From IMG/VR virus record IMGVR_UViG_3300037557_000308, positions 1 to 47,848 of that record: a stretch of DNA of 47,848 bases. One strand, written 5' to 3'. The first letter of the stretch is position 1. Every line of letters starts with the position of its first letter. Source of the stretch: a virus. Shown piece by piece: positions 21,482 through 29,530 of the stretch. Both the position numbers and the translations under genes were made by a program. A model generated the notes under the pieces. That model searched no databases. It had not been told where the DNA came from and saw only the letters and a program-made list of their open reading frames with translations.

Positions 21482-22633
21482 ATGCACCCTCCATGGCATT
21501 GGGGACCCGAATATTTGCCAGGTCATATTCGGGATCATTCCCAGTTACGATTAGGATTGAAATTTTTTCCAGACGAAGTATACATCAATTGTTATTATAA
21601 TACTAGATTTGTTTGTAGGGATGGTAAACTACCTACTAAGCGTAAATATAAAATTTTATCACCACTGCCAGAAAATTTCTTCACTGATATGACGGTGGAA
21701 GAAGTATGTGTGGATGCCGTAGAGATCTTAGTTGAGAAAGCACGTGGTCGAACAATAAACCTACTATGGTCTGGTGGAATTGATAGCACAGTAGTATTGT
21801 ATGCTTTTATAAGAGCAGAGATTCCTTTTGTTGTTCACTTTGATAGTGGATCTATAACAGAATGTATAACAGGTTATAACGATATCCAAAAACATAGTTT
21901 GGCAACACCTGTCCAGCATAAGTATTCAGATAAAATTCCTCATAGTTCTCATATTTGTTCGGGAGACAAAAAGAGAGATGACGATTGCATTACCCCATAT
22001 GTAAATGATCCTAATAATTTTTTTGTTACTGGGGAAATAGGTGATCAAATATATGGTACGGGTAGAGTTTTTATCTATACACCAGAGCAACGTAATGCTT
22101 GTTTTAGACTAAACACTCCAGAAAAAAATGTCAAAATAATGGCTCCCTCAGTCAATGTTGTGCTAAACACAAAGGAACCTAATCTCAAGCAATGGCATTG
22201 GGCGTGGAGTTTTATGCTCAAGTATCAGTACGTTGCTCTAAGATGTGCTAAGCAATATAATTTGCATCCAGTAGAACCTGAGGAAAATGTCTGGGCATTT
22301 TATGATACTCCTAACTGGCAACGTTGGTCTATTACTCACCAAACTGCCAACAGTGCATGGCAAGATTTGCGAGAGTACAAGTGGGCATCAAAAGAATACA
22401 TATATCAGAACAATGGAGATGCATTCTATAGAGACAACAAACTAAAAACTCCTTCTGCAAATAGAGAACGTACAAAGGAAGGAGGAAACTTTGAGAAAGG
22501 AGTTACTGGTCTTGAAATAAATGATGAATACATGGCGGTTATCAAAAAAACTTTTGGATCCAACACTCCAGATTTTGAGCGTTTAGATGGCAATGGATAT
22601 ATAACAGAGACAGATACTAAATCAATGATATAA
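21482..22633 (+). CDS. PP-loop ATPase, asparagine-synthetase-like without amidotransferase
   Basis: This 383-residue protein has the PP-loop LLWSGGIDSTVV (SGGIDS at 97-102), which binds ATP and forms acyl- or nucleotidyl-adenylates. GEIGDQIYG (184-192) resembles the TGEGADELFG motif of asparagine synthetase B. The N-terminal glutamine amidotransferase domain of AsnB is missing, so ammonia or another nucleophile would be used directly. Other PP-loop families (tRNA thiolation, QueC, DndC) are possible. The gene overlaps the nuclease-like gene downstream (TAATG), so both are probably co-translated. Confidence 0.72.
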   Translation: MHPPWHWGPEYLPGHIRDHSQLRLGLKFFPDEVYINCYYNTRFVCRDGKLPTKRKYKILSPLPENFFTDMTVEEVCVDAVEILVEKARGRTINLLWSGGIDSTVVLYAFIRAEIPFVVHFDSGSITECITGYNDIQKHSLATPVQHKYSDKIPHSSHICSGDKKRDDDCITPYVNDPNNFFVTGEIGDQIYGTGRVFIYTPEQRNACFRLNTPEKNVKIMAPSVNVVLNTKEPNLKQWHWAWSFMLKYQYVALRCAKQYNLHPVEPEENVWAFYDTPNWQRWSITHQTANSAWQDLREYKWASKEYIYQNNGDAFYRDNKLKTPSANRERTKEGGNFEKGVTGLEINDEYMAVIKKTFGSNTPDFERLDGNGYITETDTKSMI

Positions 22634-23559
22634 TGACTAAAGGAGATAACACTAGGTTAGCGGATGTAAATGAGATCTGGTGTGCTTATTTGTTGAACGG
22701 AGAACAGTTTCCTGATCGTATAACTGAACAAACTTTCAATAGAAAGAAAGTATCATTGACGGATCAGGAGTATAAAGATCAAATAGGTCGTGCCGAAGCA
22801 ATGGTAAAAGAGTTTACCAAGATGGCAGAAAGAAAAGGATATGGTATAAGGATATCAGGTGTTTATTGGACTGCTAAACCTGGATTTGATTTCTTACCTA
22901 TAGTAGGTGTCAAGGTAAATCAAGTAAAGTTTCCAGCAGACATACTCATTCAGTATGAGATGGGAGGATTCTTAGGATTGTCTGCTAAGTCAACCATCTC
23001 AGGTGATGTTGGTTTCAAAAACCCTGGTGTAGGTACAGTTGATAATGATTTGGGGTTGAATCTTGCTGCTTATGTTCAAGCATCAGAAGAGGAAGCACTA
23101 GAAGACTACCCTAAGTTTGCTGCAATGTCTCAATCAAATAGAGCATTGCAGATGAGAAAGTGGAAAGAAGCAGGGGATCCTGTATTCAAAATTCTAAATG
23201 AAAAAGGAAGATTAGTTGAGTCATATTGTAGAGATAAACTCTTTGCTAAACTCAATAACATTACCAGTCAACAGGCACGTAGACAGTATTTGATTGGTAG
23301 TTGGATGGATGCAACAAATGCATACCCACCATATATCAAAATAACAGGGTCTGGGGAAAAAGGACGCTATAATGCTATTGGAGTAGACCCACTTGCTAAC
23401 AGTAAAATGGATGCTCTCAATACGAAAAGCATTACTTTTACTAAGGCAGGTAACAATAGTATCAAGGTAAGTGCTGGATCTACTAAACTATTCAACATGC
23501 GGTATAAGTTCAAATCTTATAAATTTGCAGGTACTATGAAACTTTCAGGAGACTCATGA
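22633..23559 (+). CDS. Possible PD-(S/D/E)XK nuclease-like protein
   Basis: This 308-residue protein contains PADILIQY (101-108) and GFLGLSAKST (112-121). An Asp on one strand and S-x-K on the next resembles a variant restriction-endonuclease core (D...SxK), as in some phage-encoded nucleases. The C-terminus (MRYKFKSYKFAGTMKLSG) is basic and resembles DNA-contacting tails. No certain family match can be made by eye. It overlaps the PP-loop gene and the next gene by a few bases, which suggests one functional unit. Alternative: an unrelated DNA-binding protein. Confidence 0.5.
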   Translation: MTKGDNTRLADVNEIWCAYLLNGEQFPDRITEQTFNRKKVSLTDQEYKDQIGRAEAMVKEFTKMAERKGYGIRISGVYWTAKPGFDFLPIVGVKVNQVKFPADILIQYEMGGFLGLSAKSTISGDVGFKNPGVGTVDNDLGLNLAAYVQASEEEALEDYPKFAAMSQSNRALQMRKWKEAGDPVFKILNEKGRLVESYCRDKLFAKLNNITSQQARRQYLIGSWMDATNAYPPYIKITGSGEKGRYNAIGVDPLANSKMDALNTKSITFTKAGNNSIKVSAGSTKLFNMRYKFKSYKFAGTMKLSGDS

Positions 23560-23861
23560 TCGATTTTTTGGACAGTGTTATTGACGTTTATGCAGAGAAT
23601 TGTGGTAAACGTAGGATGAGTAATAGGAAACGTATTGAAGACTTTCAAAAGTTTTTGTATTCCATCTTGCAGACACAAGATAAATATAAACAGTATCAAG
23701 CACCACTGATGGTGTTTGTTCAAAATAATAATTCAGAGATCTTACGAAAAATCAGTGAAAAAGTTCTCATCTTTCATAGTAGAAGCAAGAACCACGAAGG
23801 CATCCCAGGAAGCAAGGCGTCTGGGATTGGTCGGGGACGGTCACGGAGATTGGTACGATAG
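23556..23861 (+). CDS. Hypothetical protein with extended 3' overlap
   Basis: The 101-residue frame starts at ATG 23556 inside the previous stop and is clean for about 65 residues (MIDFLDSVIDVYAENC, then SNRKRIEDFQKFLYSIL). The last 35 residues (Arg/Lys/Gly/Ser-rich) lie opposite the in-frame start region of the next gene and look like out-of-frame translation. Either the gene truly overlaps its neighbour by over 100 bases, or a change near 23755 has destroyed a stop. No family recognised. Confidence 0.5.
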   Translation: MIDFLDSVIDVYAENCGKRRMSNRKRIEDFQKFLYSILQTQDKYKQYQAPLMVFVQNNNSEILRKISEKVLIFHSRSKNHEGIPGSKASGIGRGRSRRLVR

Positions 23862-24651
23862 AACTGGTGTACTGAAAGCAAAAACAGTACGTGGAGAACT
23901 TGAAATGTTCTCTAATCGTGCTGGGAAAGAAGATGAATTAGGAACTCCTGGATCTTCTGCTGCTGCGGTTGTTGCTCGTAAAGGTAGTAGTCGTGATGAT
24001 GCTCCTAACAAAACAGGTTCTGCAACTGGATCTTCTGCTGCCGATTCCAATCCTAATTCTACTAATGGTCAGGCTAAAGCAGCACTTCAGCAAGTCAGTA
24101 GAGATCAACCTCTGACTATTGCTTTTGATAAATTTGACAATGACGAAACTACTCTAAACATTCTTCAAGCAGTTGAAGAAGTTTCTGGTGGTGACTACTA
24201 TTACATTTTCCCTAGTAGGGATACAAACATTCAAGAACTAAAAGATGCATATCCTGAGATTGGCGATGCCTTCGTTGACGACACCAATGCAGAGACCATC
24301 TACGATGTCCTCTCCTCCCTCTATGAAAACGGTTTTGACGCAGTTAGTATCGTTGTACGACAATCAAGAGCAAAAGAAATCTCAGAACTAGCACTCAAAG
24401 CAAACGGTCAACTTTATAATTTTGTAATGTTGAACGTTATTCCTGTGGATGAGCGTAGTATTCGTGAGCAATATATTGCCGGTGATATTTTCAAAAATGG
24501 ATCGATGATTGAATCTAACGGAAAGACTGGTCAAGTATTTCGGCGCGGAGCAAACCATCTTATTTGTATGACTGAGGACAAGCAAGTTTTTAGAGCATGG
24601 ATTTCTGAGGCAAAAGAAGTAGATAAATTTTTTCTCGCAATGGATTTTTGA
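23755..24651 (+). CDS. Degenerate nucleotidyltransferase-like protein
   Basis: This 298-residue protein starts most plausibly at GTG 23755 (MKKFSSFIVEARTTKASQEA), an N-terminus typical of cyanophage proteins with a basic KASQEARRLGL segment. An Ala/Ser/Asn-rich linker follows (about 60-105). The C-terminal half (QPLTIAFDKFDNDETTLNI, then YYIFPSR) resembles the HIGH nucleotidyltransferase fold found in related phages, where the motif reads TFGRFNPPTxGHEK. Here the HxGH residues are absent, so the domain is probably inactive. A TTG at 23716 is an alternative start. It ends at a late promoter motif. Confidence 0.6.
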   Translation: MKKFSSFIVEARTTKASQEARRLGLVGDGHGDWYDRTGVLKAKTVRGELEMFSNRAGKEDELGTPGSSAAAVVARKGSSRDDAPNKTGSATGSSAADSNPNSTNGQAKAALQQVSRDQPLTIAFDKFDNDETTLNILQAVEEVSGGDYYYIFPSRDTNIQELKDAYPEIGDAFVDDTNAETIYDVLSSLYENGFDAVSIVVRQSRAKEISELALKANGQLYNFVMLNVIPVDERSIREQYIAGDIFKNGSMIESNGKTGQVFRRGANHLICMTEDKQVFRAWISEAKEVDKFFLAMDF

Positions 24652-24657
24652 TAAATA
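24651..24657 (+). promoter_or_regulatory. Late promoter motif ATAAATA
   Basis: GATAAATA overlaps the stop of the previous gene and lies 26 bases before ATG 24684. It matches the T4 TATAAATA late box except for the first base. Confidence 0.65.
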
Positions 24658-24683
24658 AAACTACGGTACAGTTCGTTTGTAAG

Positions 24684-26237
24684 ATGAGTAATCCTTGGGC
24701 ACAGTCGTTTGATGACCTGCGTAGTCCTTATCTCGATGAGAAGAAGGCACAAAAAGATTATGATGGAGACGGCAATGTAGAGAGCAGTTCAAAGGAGCAT
24801 GCTGGTGCTGTTCATAATGCTATCCAACGTGCCAAAGGTGGCAAAGCGGATGGTAAAGATACTCGTAAAGAAGCATTCAGCATGGCTGCTGACCCTGAGA
24901 AACGGGCACTACCTCGTCCTACTAGTAAGGCAGAAAATAAGAAAGGTGTTAGTGCCAAGTCTCGCACTATGAAAGCAGTGGGTACTCAGCGCCGCCAAGA
25001 TAAGGAAGTTGGTATTTCTGGTAAGAAAAACCCAAGGGCTTACAGAGAAGAGACTGAAGTGGTTGATGAGGGCAAGAAACAACTGCCTATGGTAAAGATG
25101 TTCCGTAAGGCAGGTAATCTTGGACGTGATGGAAGTCCAGAGGCAATGGAACGTTCCAAGAAAATCACTGGTGTGATGAACAAAAACGCTGAACGGCGTG
25201 CTGCTCATCGTGAAAAAGATGATGCTGCCAAGGCAGCAAAGAAGATGAAGAAAGAAGAAACTGCCATTGAAGAAGGCAGCATGAAGCAGGCACGTAAGAA
25301 CGTTGGTGCTTCTACATGTTGGGATGGTTATAAGGCAAAGGGTACTAAGAAGAAAGGCAGTAAGGTCGTTCCTAACTGTGTCAAAGAACACTCTTCCTGG
25401 CGGGAGGAGATGGGTGAGGGTTTTTTTTCCGAGGCCGCTAAGACTGAAAAATTAGACATTCAGACTAGCGGCGTCAAGAACAAGATCGAGATCAACCCTA
25501 CATTGAAGAGTGAGGGTGTCGATACCCGAAGAGCACCAGCAGAACTAGTTTCTAGACTGAGTGCCAAACGTGAAGGTCACATGGCAAAAGATGGTCCTAA
25601 CAAACCAGCATCTGATGCCAAAGCACGGGTCATGGCGAAGACAAAGAAGAAGCGGGAGCAAGCAAAAGAAAATATCATGAAGGGTCCCGTGCTTCCTGGT
25701 GAAGCACGTAAGGTATTCCCTAAAGGTTCTGCACCCAAAGCGACTGGTGCTAAATTGCCTTTGGTAAACTCCCATAACCCTTTGTTAGATAGTGTAGAAG
25801 ATCAAGCACTTGAGTTGATTGAAAAGAAAAAGGGTCTCTGGGCAAACATTCATGCCAAGCGTAAGCGTGGTGAATCACCTGCTAAGAAAGGCGACAAAGA
25901 CTATCCAAAGACTTTGAATGTTGAAGGTGTGAGTGTTGTTTCTGAACTTACTCGTTACGCTAAAGAGAAAGGTACAGATTCTCAGACTGGTAAAGAGTCT
26001 AAGAGTGGTGGAACTATCAAACCCGGATCTGCTATGTCCAAGGTTCGTAAGAGTCTTGCTGGCCAGGGTCTAATGTCCTCTCGTGGCAAAGCAATTCAAC
26101 CGCAAGGCAAGAAGAAGGAGAAAGGTGCTAAAGGTTATCAAGGTGTAACCCCTGTTGATAAGATCAAGGGTAAACTTGCTAATAAAAGAGCACCAAAACC
26201 TAACCCATATAAAGCACGTGCTGGGGAGTCTGATTGA
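24684..26237 (+). CDS. Lys/Arg-rich probable virion-associated protein
   Basis: This 517-residue protein is very basic and repetitive, with many Lys-Lys, Ala and Gly stretches and few hydrophobic segments. The N-terminal MSNPWAQSFDDLRSPYL is followed by KDYDGDGNVESSSKEHAGAV, a conserved cyanophage segment with an EF-hand-like DxDGDG. It starts after a late promoter motif; the in-frame TTG at 24648 lies before that promoter and is rejected. A DNA-binding or internal virion role is plausible from charge. Not assigned to a named gene. Confidence 0.72.
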   Translation: MSNPWAQSFDDLRSPYLDEKKAQKDYDGDGNVESSSKEHAGAVHNAIQRAKGGKADGKDTRKEAFSMAADPEKRALPRPTSKAENKKGVSAKSRTMKAVGTQRRQDKEVGISGKKNPRAYREETEVVDEGKKQLPMVKMFRKAGNLGRDGSPEAMERSKKITGVMNKNAERRAAHREKDDAAKAAKKMKKEETAIEEGSMKQARKNVGASTCWDGYKAKGTKKKGSKVVPNCVKEHSSWREEMGEGFFSEAAKTEKLDIQTSGVKNKIEINPTLKSEGVDTRRAPAELVSRLSAKREGHMAKDGPNKPASDAKARVMAKTKKKREQAKENIMKGPVLPGEARKVFPKGSAPKATGAKLPLVNSHNPLLDSVEDQALELIEKKKGLWANIHAKRKRGESPAKKGDKDYPKTLNVEGVSVVSELTRYAKEKGTDSQTGKESKSGGTIKPGSAMSKVRKSLAGQGLMSSRGKAIQPQGKKKEKGAKGYQGVTPVDKIKGKLANKRAPKPNPYKARAGESD

Positions 26238-26764
26238 TGGGTCAACAAGATAGGGCAGAATATATGGCACAACGGTTGGTAAACCAGGCAATGGGTGCTG
26301 CTGTAAAATATGATGCTGCTAAAAAAGCATCAAAAGATGTGAAAACAACAGATGGTAGTGTCAAAATCCGTGTAACGGAAAAATTCAAAACCCAATATGG
26401 TAAGAAAGATAAGATGGCTCAGTCTTCTGAAAGGAAGACATTGGGTCGTCGCTCTTCTACCAAAGATGGATCTAAACCTACTGGTTATGAATCTCCAAAA
26501 GAGTTTCGTGACAAGTCTATGCCTTTGAGAAAGTTCCGTGATCGTTTCCAGTCGGAAGCACTTCGGTCTAGCATTCTCTCAGACCCTAAGGCAATGAAAT
26601 CTATTCAGAATAACGATAAGAAAAATAAAGAGCAAGACATGCGTATGAAGCATGGTAAGTCTTGGAAAGATTATCGTAAAGATTCTGGAGAAAAACCTTT
26701 ACGTAAAGGTGAAGTTCGTCGTTATGATAAGGCGAAAGGAAAATATGTCAGTAACATGGATTGA
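26237..26764 (+). CDS. Basic protein, probable virion-associated
   Basis: This 175-residue protein (MGQQDRAEYMAQRLVNQ) is rich in Lys, Arg, Ser and Asp and has no hydrophobic segment. KPTGYESPKEFRDKSMPLRK and KAKGKYVSNMD resemble parts of the preceding protein in composition. ATG 26237 overlaps the previous stop, and GGAG at 26224-26227 provides a Shine-Dalgarno site. It likely shares the late transcript with its neighbour. Function unknown; a nucleic-acid-binding role is inferred from charge. Confidence 0.65.
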   Translation: MGQQDRAEYMAQRLVNQAMGAAVKYDAAKKASKDVKTTDGSVKIRVTEKFKTQYGKKDKMAQSSERKTLGRRSSTKDGSKPTGYESPKEFRDKSMPLRKFRDRFQSEALRSSILSDPKAMKSIQNNDKKNKEQDMRMKHGKSWKDYRKDSGEKPLRKGEVRRYDKAKGKYVSNMD

Positions 26765-26770
26765 GAATGA

Positions 26771-26799
26771 TTGCGTCTAGCCCTATATAATATTATAAT
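26771..26799 (+). promoter_or_regulatory. Sigma-70-like promoter with inverted repeat
   Basis: TTGCGT (26771-26776), 17 bases and TATAAT (26794-26799) precede the gene at 26811. The -10 box lies inside CCCTAT...ATAGGG (26781-26786 / 26798-26803), so a dimeric regulator could bind over the promoter. Confidence 0.55.
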
Positions 26800-26810
26800 A
26801 GGGTATTATC

Positions 26811-27005
26811 ATGCTATCATTCCTTCTTCCATTAGCAACAAAAGTTATTTCTGATGCTATCAACAAGATCCCCGAAAACGAGGAGCTTGGAGAGAAACTG
26901 ATTGAAATTTGTTTAGTCATTCTTGGTAAAGCAGTCAAATTGACAAAGACTGACATGGATGATAAACTTTTAGAAACAGTTGCCGCAGCGATCAAAGCTC
27001 GCTGA
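26811..27005 (+). CDS. Small amphipathic helical protein (64 aa)
   Basis: The product starts MLSFLLPLATKVISDAINKI and continues with a hydrophobic helix (GEKLIEICLVILGKAVKL). It is conserved in form in T4-like cyanophages, where its function is not known. It could be membrane-associated. It is preceded by its own sigma-70-like promoter, unlike its late-promoted neighbours. A CATAAATA late motif lies just after its stop. Confidence 0.68.
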   Translation: MLSFLLPLATKVISDAINKIPENEELGEKLIEICLVILGKAVKLTKTDMDDKLLETVAAAIKAR

Positions 27006-27006
27006 G

Positions 27007-27014
27007 CATAAATA
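27007..27014 (+). promoter_or_regulatory. Late promoter motif CATAAATA
   Basis: CATAAATA begins two bases after the previous stop and 32 bases before ATG 27039. Seven of eight positions match the T4 late box. Confidence 0.65.
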
Positions 27015-27038
27015 TTTCAACAAAATTACGTACAGAAC

Positions 27039-27605
27039 ATGGCACTCTGGGGAGCATCAGACGCAGACGAGTCTAAGCCAAAAAACTTGACCACTGTGGA
27101 GAAGAAAGAAGTTTTTGCAAACGCAAGTGGTTGGGTTCGGGAAGCCGGATCTGCTCTGAGTGGTAACAATAATACTGCTGCTGATCCAGAGTTGTTGGTT
27201 GCTATTAGTGGGCTGGCAGTTTCTATTGGTGCTGCTGACATCACTGAGATTGAATTTATCACCACTGCATTTGATAAGTCGGACGGTGGTACCTTGCAGG
27301 TACGAGTTCGTTTCAATGAAGCAGTTGATGTTACTGGTACACCACAACTCACCGTTGTGAACGATACAAATGCTAACCACACGTTGTCCTATGCCTCAGG
27401 CACAGGCACCAACGAACTGGTGTTCTCCCTAACAATCGCTGCTGGCAATGCCGCAACTGATGCTGATGACGTTCTGTCTGTCGGCGCTAATGCTATGGCA
27501 TTGAACGGCGGTACAGTCAAGGATGCTGGAAAGGCAACCGCTTCTACGATCACCAACGCTGCTTCTATTGGTACAGCAGCAGGAACTATTACTGTAACAG
27601 CTTGA
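27039..27605 (+). CDS. Structural protein with Ig/SWM-like C-terminal domain
   Basis: This 188-residue protein has the conserved cyanophage N-terminus MALWGASDADESKPK, then VEKKEVFANASGWV. Residues about 75-188 are Thr/Val/Gly-rich beta strands (GTPQLTVVNDTNANHTLSYA, ending in TITVTA). They resemble the bacterial Ig-like or SWM repeats found in surface proteins of marine Synechococcus and other bacteria. Ig-like domains on phage capsids often bind surface carbohydrates. The late promoter motif at 27007 fits a virion role. Exact capsid position is unknown. Confidence 0.7.
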   Translation: MALWGASDADESKPKNLTTVEKKEVFANASGWVREAGSALSGNNNTAADPELLVAISGLAVSIGAADITEIEFITTAFDKSDGGTLQVRVRFNEAVDVTGTPQLTVVNDTNANHTLSYASGTGTNELVFSLTIAAGNAATDADDVLSVGANAMALNGGTVKDAGKATASTITNAASIGTAAGTITVTA

Positions 27606-27610
27606 TGTAA

Positions 27611-27982
27611 ATGAAATTTGATGAACTAAATGATGAAAACTATTTGCTCTTTGCTATAAAACATTATGAAAATCCTCATGCCTCCACCATGGAGGATTTT
27701 GAGGAGGATCTGAAAAGATTCAAATATATCAAACGACTACTGAAAAAATATATGGTTCAGGGTGAGTTGAAACATCATCTCATCTTGAATCATTTGATTA
27801 TATGCTTCAATGTTTTTGGGGAAGGGACAATTCCTCTGTTGTTTTATAAAATTGACAGAGAATATTGGTCAGTTCTGTACACATGTTTACTTTTCCTCAA
27901 TAGAATTCCTGACTATCCTAAGACTGGTCTAGATAGAATTCCAATTGACAAAGAATGTAACGTAATTCTCAATTCAATCTAA
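27611..27982 (+). CDS. Conserved T4-like hypothetical protein (123 aa)
   Basis: This soluble, helical protein (MKFDELNDENYLLFAIKHYE) contains FEEDLKRFKYIKRLLKKYM, GELKHHLILNHLIICFNVFG and LLFYKIDREYWSVL, a pattern widespread in T4-like phages with no known function. ATG 27611 follows the previous stop by five bases and has no strong Shine-Dalgarno site. The stop overlaps the next start (TAATG). Confidence 0.75.
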   Translation: MKFDELNDENYLLFAIKHYENPHASTMEDFEEDLKRFKYIKRLLKKYMVQGELKHHLILNHLIICFNVFGEGTIPLLFYKIDREYWSVLYTCLLFLNRIPDYPKTGLDRIPIDKECNVILNSI

Positions 27983-28173
27983 TGGAAGAGAAGAAACTCA
28001 ATTGGATTCTAAATATTATCAGGGAAGATGTTCCTACGAACAGTATTTCTGGTGGTAAAATTGCAGGATCTTCTGAGGCCGGAGATGATCCTCCAATAAA
28101 AAATAAGAAGAAGAAAAAAAAATACGCATACCTTGGACCACGTTCACGTAAGGTTTGGATGCCAAATGGATGA
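27982..28173 (+). CDS. Small basic protein (63 aa)
   Basis: The product begins MEEKKLNWILNIIREDVPTN. A central stretch (SGGKIAGSSEAGDDPPI) is followed by a run of Lys residues and an RSRKVW end. The pattern T-N-x-I-x-G-G-x-IAG with a late Lys patch recurs in cyanophage small proteins and is common beside structural genes. It overlaps the next gene by eight bases. Function unknown. Confidence 0.65.
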   Translation: MEEKKLNWILNIIREDVPTNSISGGKIAGSSEAGDDPPIKNKKKKKKYAYLGPRSRKVWMPNG

Positions 28174-28552
28174 ATCTAATGGCGTAAATGCTGCAATTTT
28201 AGAAAGACTAGAACGTGTAGTAGAATCTTTACAGGATAACTCTGTGAAGATGGGACAACTCCTAGCGGTCCATAATGAGAAATTAGATAAGCAAGATAGA
28301 ATCGACGCTGTATTGTTTGAGAAGGTAGATAGTTTACATCGTGAGGTAAATCGTAAGGCAGACGAGATAAAGAAGGGATGTGAAAGAGACATCAGACTCG
28401 TCGATCAGAGACTTAGGATGATGGAGAAAAAGATGTGGAGTATTGCAGGAGCACTAGCAGTGATTAGTATTATGATTTCTCCACTTGGTCAAAGATTCTT
28501 GGGAGTATTGACCCAACAGACGCCTCCTGCTATAATCAAACAATCCTCCTAA
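28166..28552 (+). CDS. Coiled-coil protein with C-terminal membrane helix
   Basis: This 128-residue protein has a long heptad-like coiled coil (ERLERVVESLQDNSVKMGQL through about residue 90) and then a hydrophobic helix (WSIAGALAVISIMI). The architecture resembles XhlA-like and other phage membrane-anchored coiled-coil proteins. These often act in lysis or membrane interactions, though that is inference here. ATG 28166 overlaps the previous gene by eight bases. Its 3' end contains the promoter for the primase gene. Confidence 0.62.
   Translation: MDESNGVNAAILERLERVVESLQDNSVKMGQLLAVHNEKLDKQDRIDAVLFEKVDSLHREVNRKADEIKKGCERDIRLVDQRLRMMEKKMWSIAGALAVISIMISPLGQRFLGVLTQQTPPAIIKQSS
28508..28536 (+). 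promoter_or_regulatory. Sigma-70 promoter for the primase gene, inside upstream gene
   Basis: TTGACC (28508-28513), 17 bases and TATAAT (28531-28536) with a TGC extended -10 lie inside the end of the coiled-coil gene, 22 bases before the primase ATG. This separates early primase/NrdAB transcription from the late structural genes upstream. Confidence 0.82.
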
Positions 28553-28558
28553 CTTGCC

Positions 28559-29530
28559 ATGATACACATCGATACCAAGTATATTAGTTTGGTATCTGCA
28601 AGACTGGGGAAGTTCAAAACCACTAAGAAAAACTTATATACCTTCAGGTGTCCTTACTGTGGCGATTCGCAGAAGAACAAGAACAAAACCCGAGGGTATC
28701 TTTATTCAATAAAGACTAGTTTCAACTTCAAGTGCCACAACTGTGGCATGTCTAAGTCCTTCACTAATTTTTTGAAGGACATGGACTCTCAGTTGTATGA
28801 TCAGTACGTCTTTGAGAGGTACAAGTCAGGTCTGAGTGGAAAGGGAACGACTGTTCCTGACAAGGTATTCACGTTCAAGAAACCTGTCTTTGCTAAGAAA
28901 CTAAATCTTCCTAAAGCGGTTGAAAATGATCGTGCGGCAGAGTATTTGAAGTCTAGAGATTTAGATCCTAATGACTTCTATTACGCTAAAGAGTTCAAGC
29001 ATTTTTGCAATACTCTCAAACCCTCATACAATGATATCCAGAAGGATCATAGTCGTGTAGTCATACCAATGTATGATGAAAACAAGAAATTGATTGGGTT
29101 GCAGGGTAGAGCATTGGATAAGTTTATAGAACCTAAATATCTCACCTTGATGCTTGACGAAGAACACCCAAAAGTTTATGGGTTGGATAAAATTGATAAA
29201 GGGAAACCGGTTTACGTAACCGAAGGACCTTTCGATTCTCACTTTGTTGACAATGCCATTGCCATGTGTGGCAGTGATATTACTATTGATAATGTAGATA
29301 GTAATTACATCTACGTATACGATAATGAACCTAGGAATAGGGAAATCGTATCTAAAATATCTAATGCCATCGAACACAAACACAAGGTAGTTATCTTTCC
29401 TTCTGAAATACGACAGAAAGATATCAACGACATGCATCTAGCTGGACTGGACATCCAATCTCTGTTAGAATGTAACACATATCATGGTTTAGAAGCAAAA
29501 CTAAAATTACAAACTTGGAAAAGAGTATGA
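28559..29530 (+). CDS. 61: DNA primase gp61
   Basis: This 323-residue primase has an N-terminal zinc ribbon with C31-P-Y-C34 and C59-H-N-C62. A Toprim domain follows: YVTEGPFDSHF with E222 and IYVYDNEPRNREI with D255. T4 gp61 (342 residues) makes pentaribonucleotide primers with gp41 on the lagging strand. Start ATG 28559 is unambiguous. A sigma-70 promoter lies directly upstream and the 3' end overlaps nrdA by four bases. Confidence 0.93.
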   Translation: MIHIDTKYISLVSARLGKFKTTKKNLYTFRCPYCGDSQKNKNKTRGYLYSIKTSFNFKCHNCGMSKSFTNFLKDMDSQLYDQYVFERYKSGLSGKGTTVPDKVFTFKKPVFAKKLNLPKAVENDRAAEYLKSRDLDPNDFYYAKEFKHFCNTLKPSYNDIQKDHSRVVIPMYDENKKLIGLQGRALDKFIEPKYLTLMLDEEHPKVYGLDKIDKGKPVYVTEGPFDSHFVDNAIAMCGSDITIDNVDSNYIYVYDNEPRNREIVSKISNAIEHKHKVVIFPSEIRQKDINDMHLAGLDIQSLLECNTYHGLEAKLKLQTWKRV

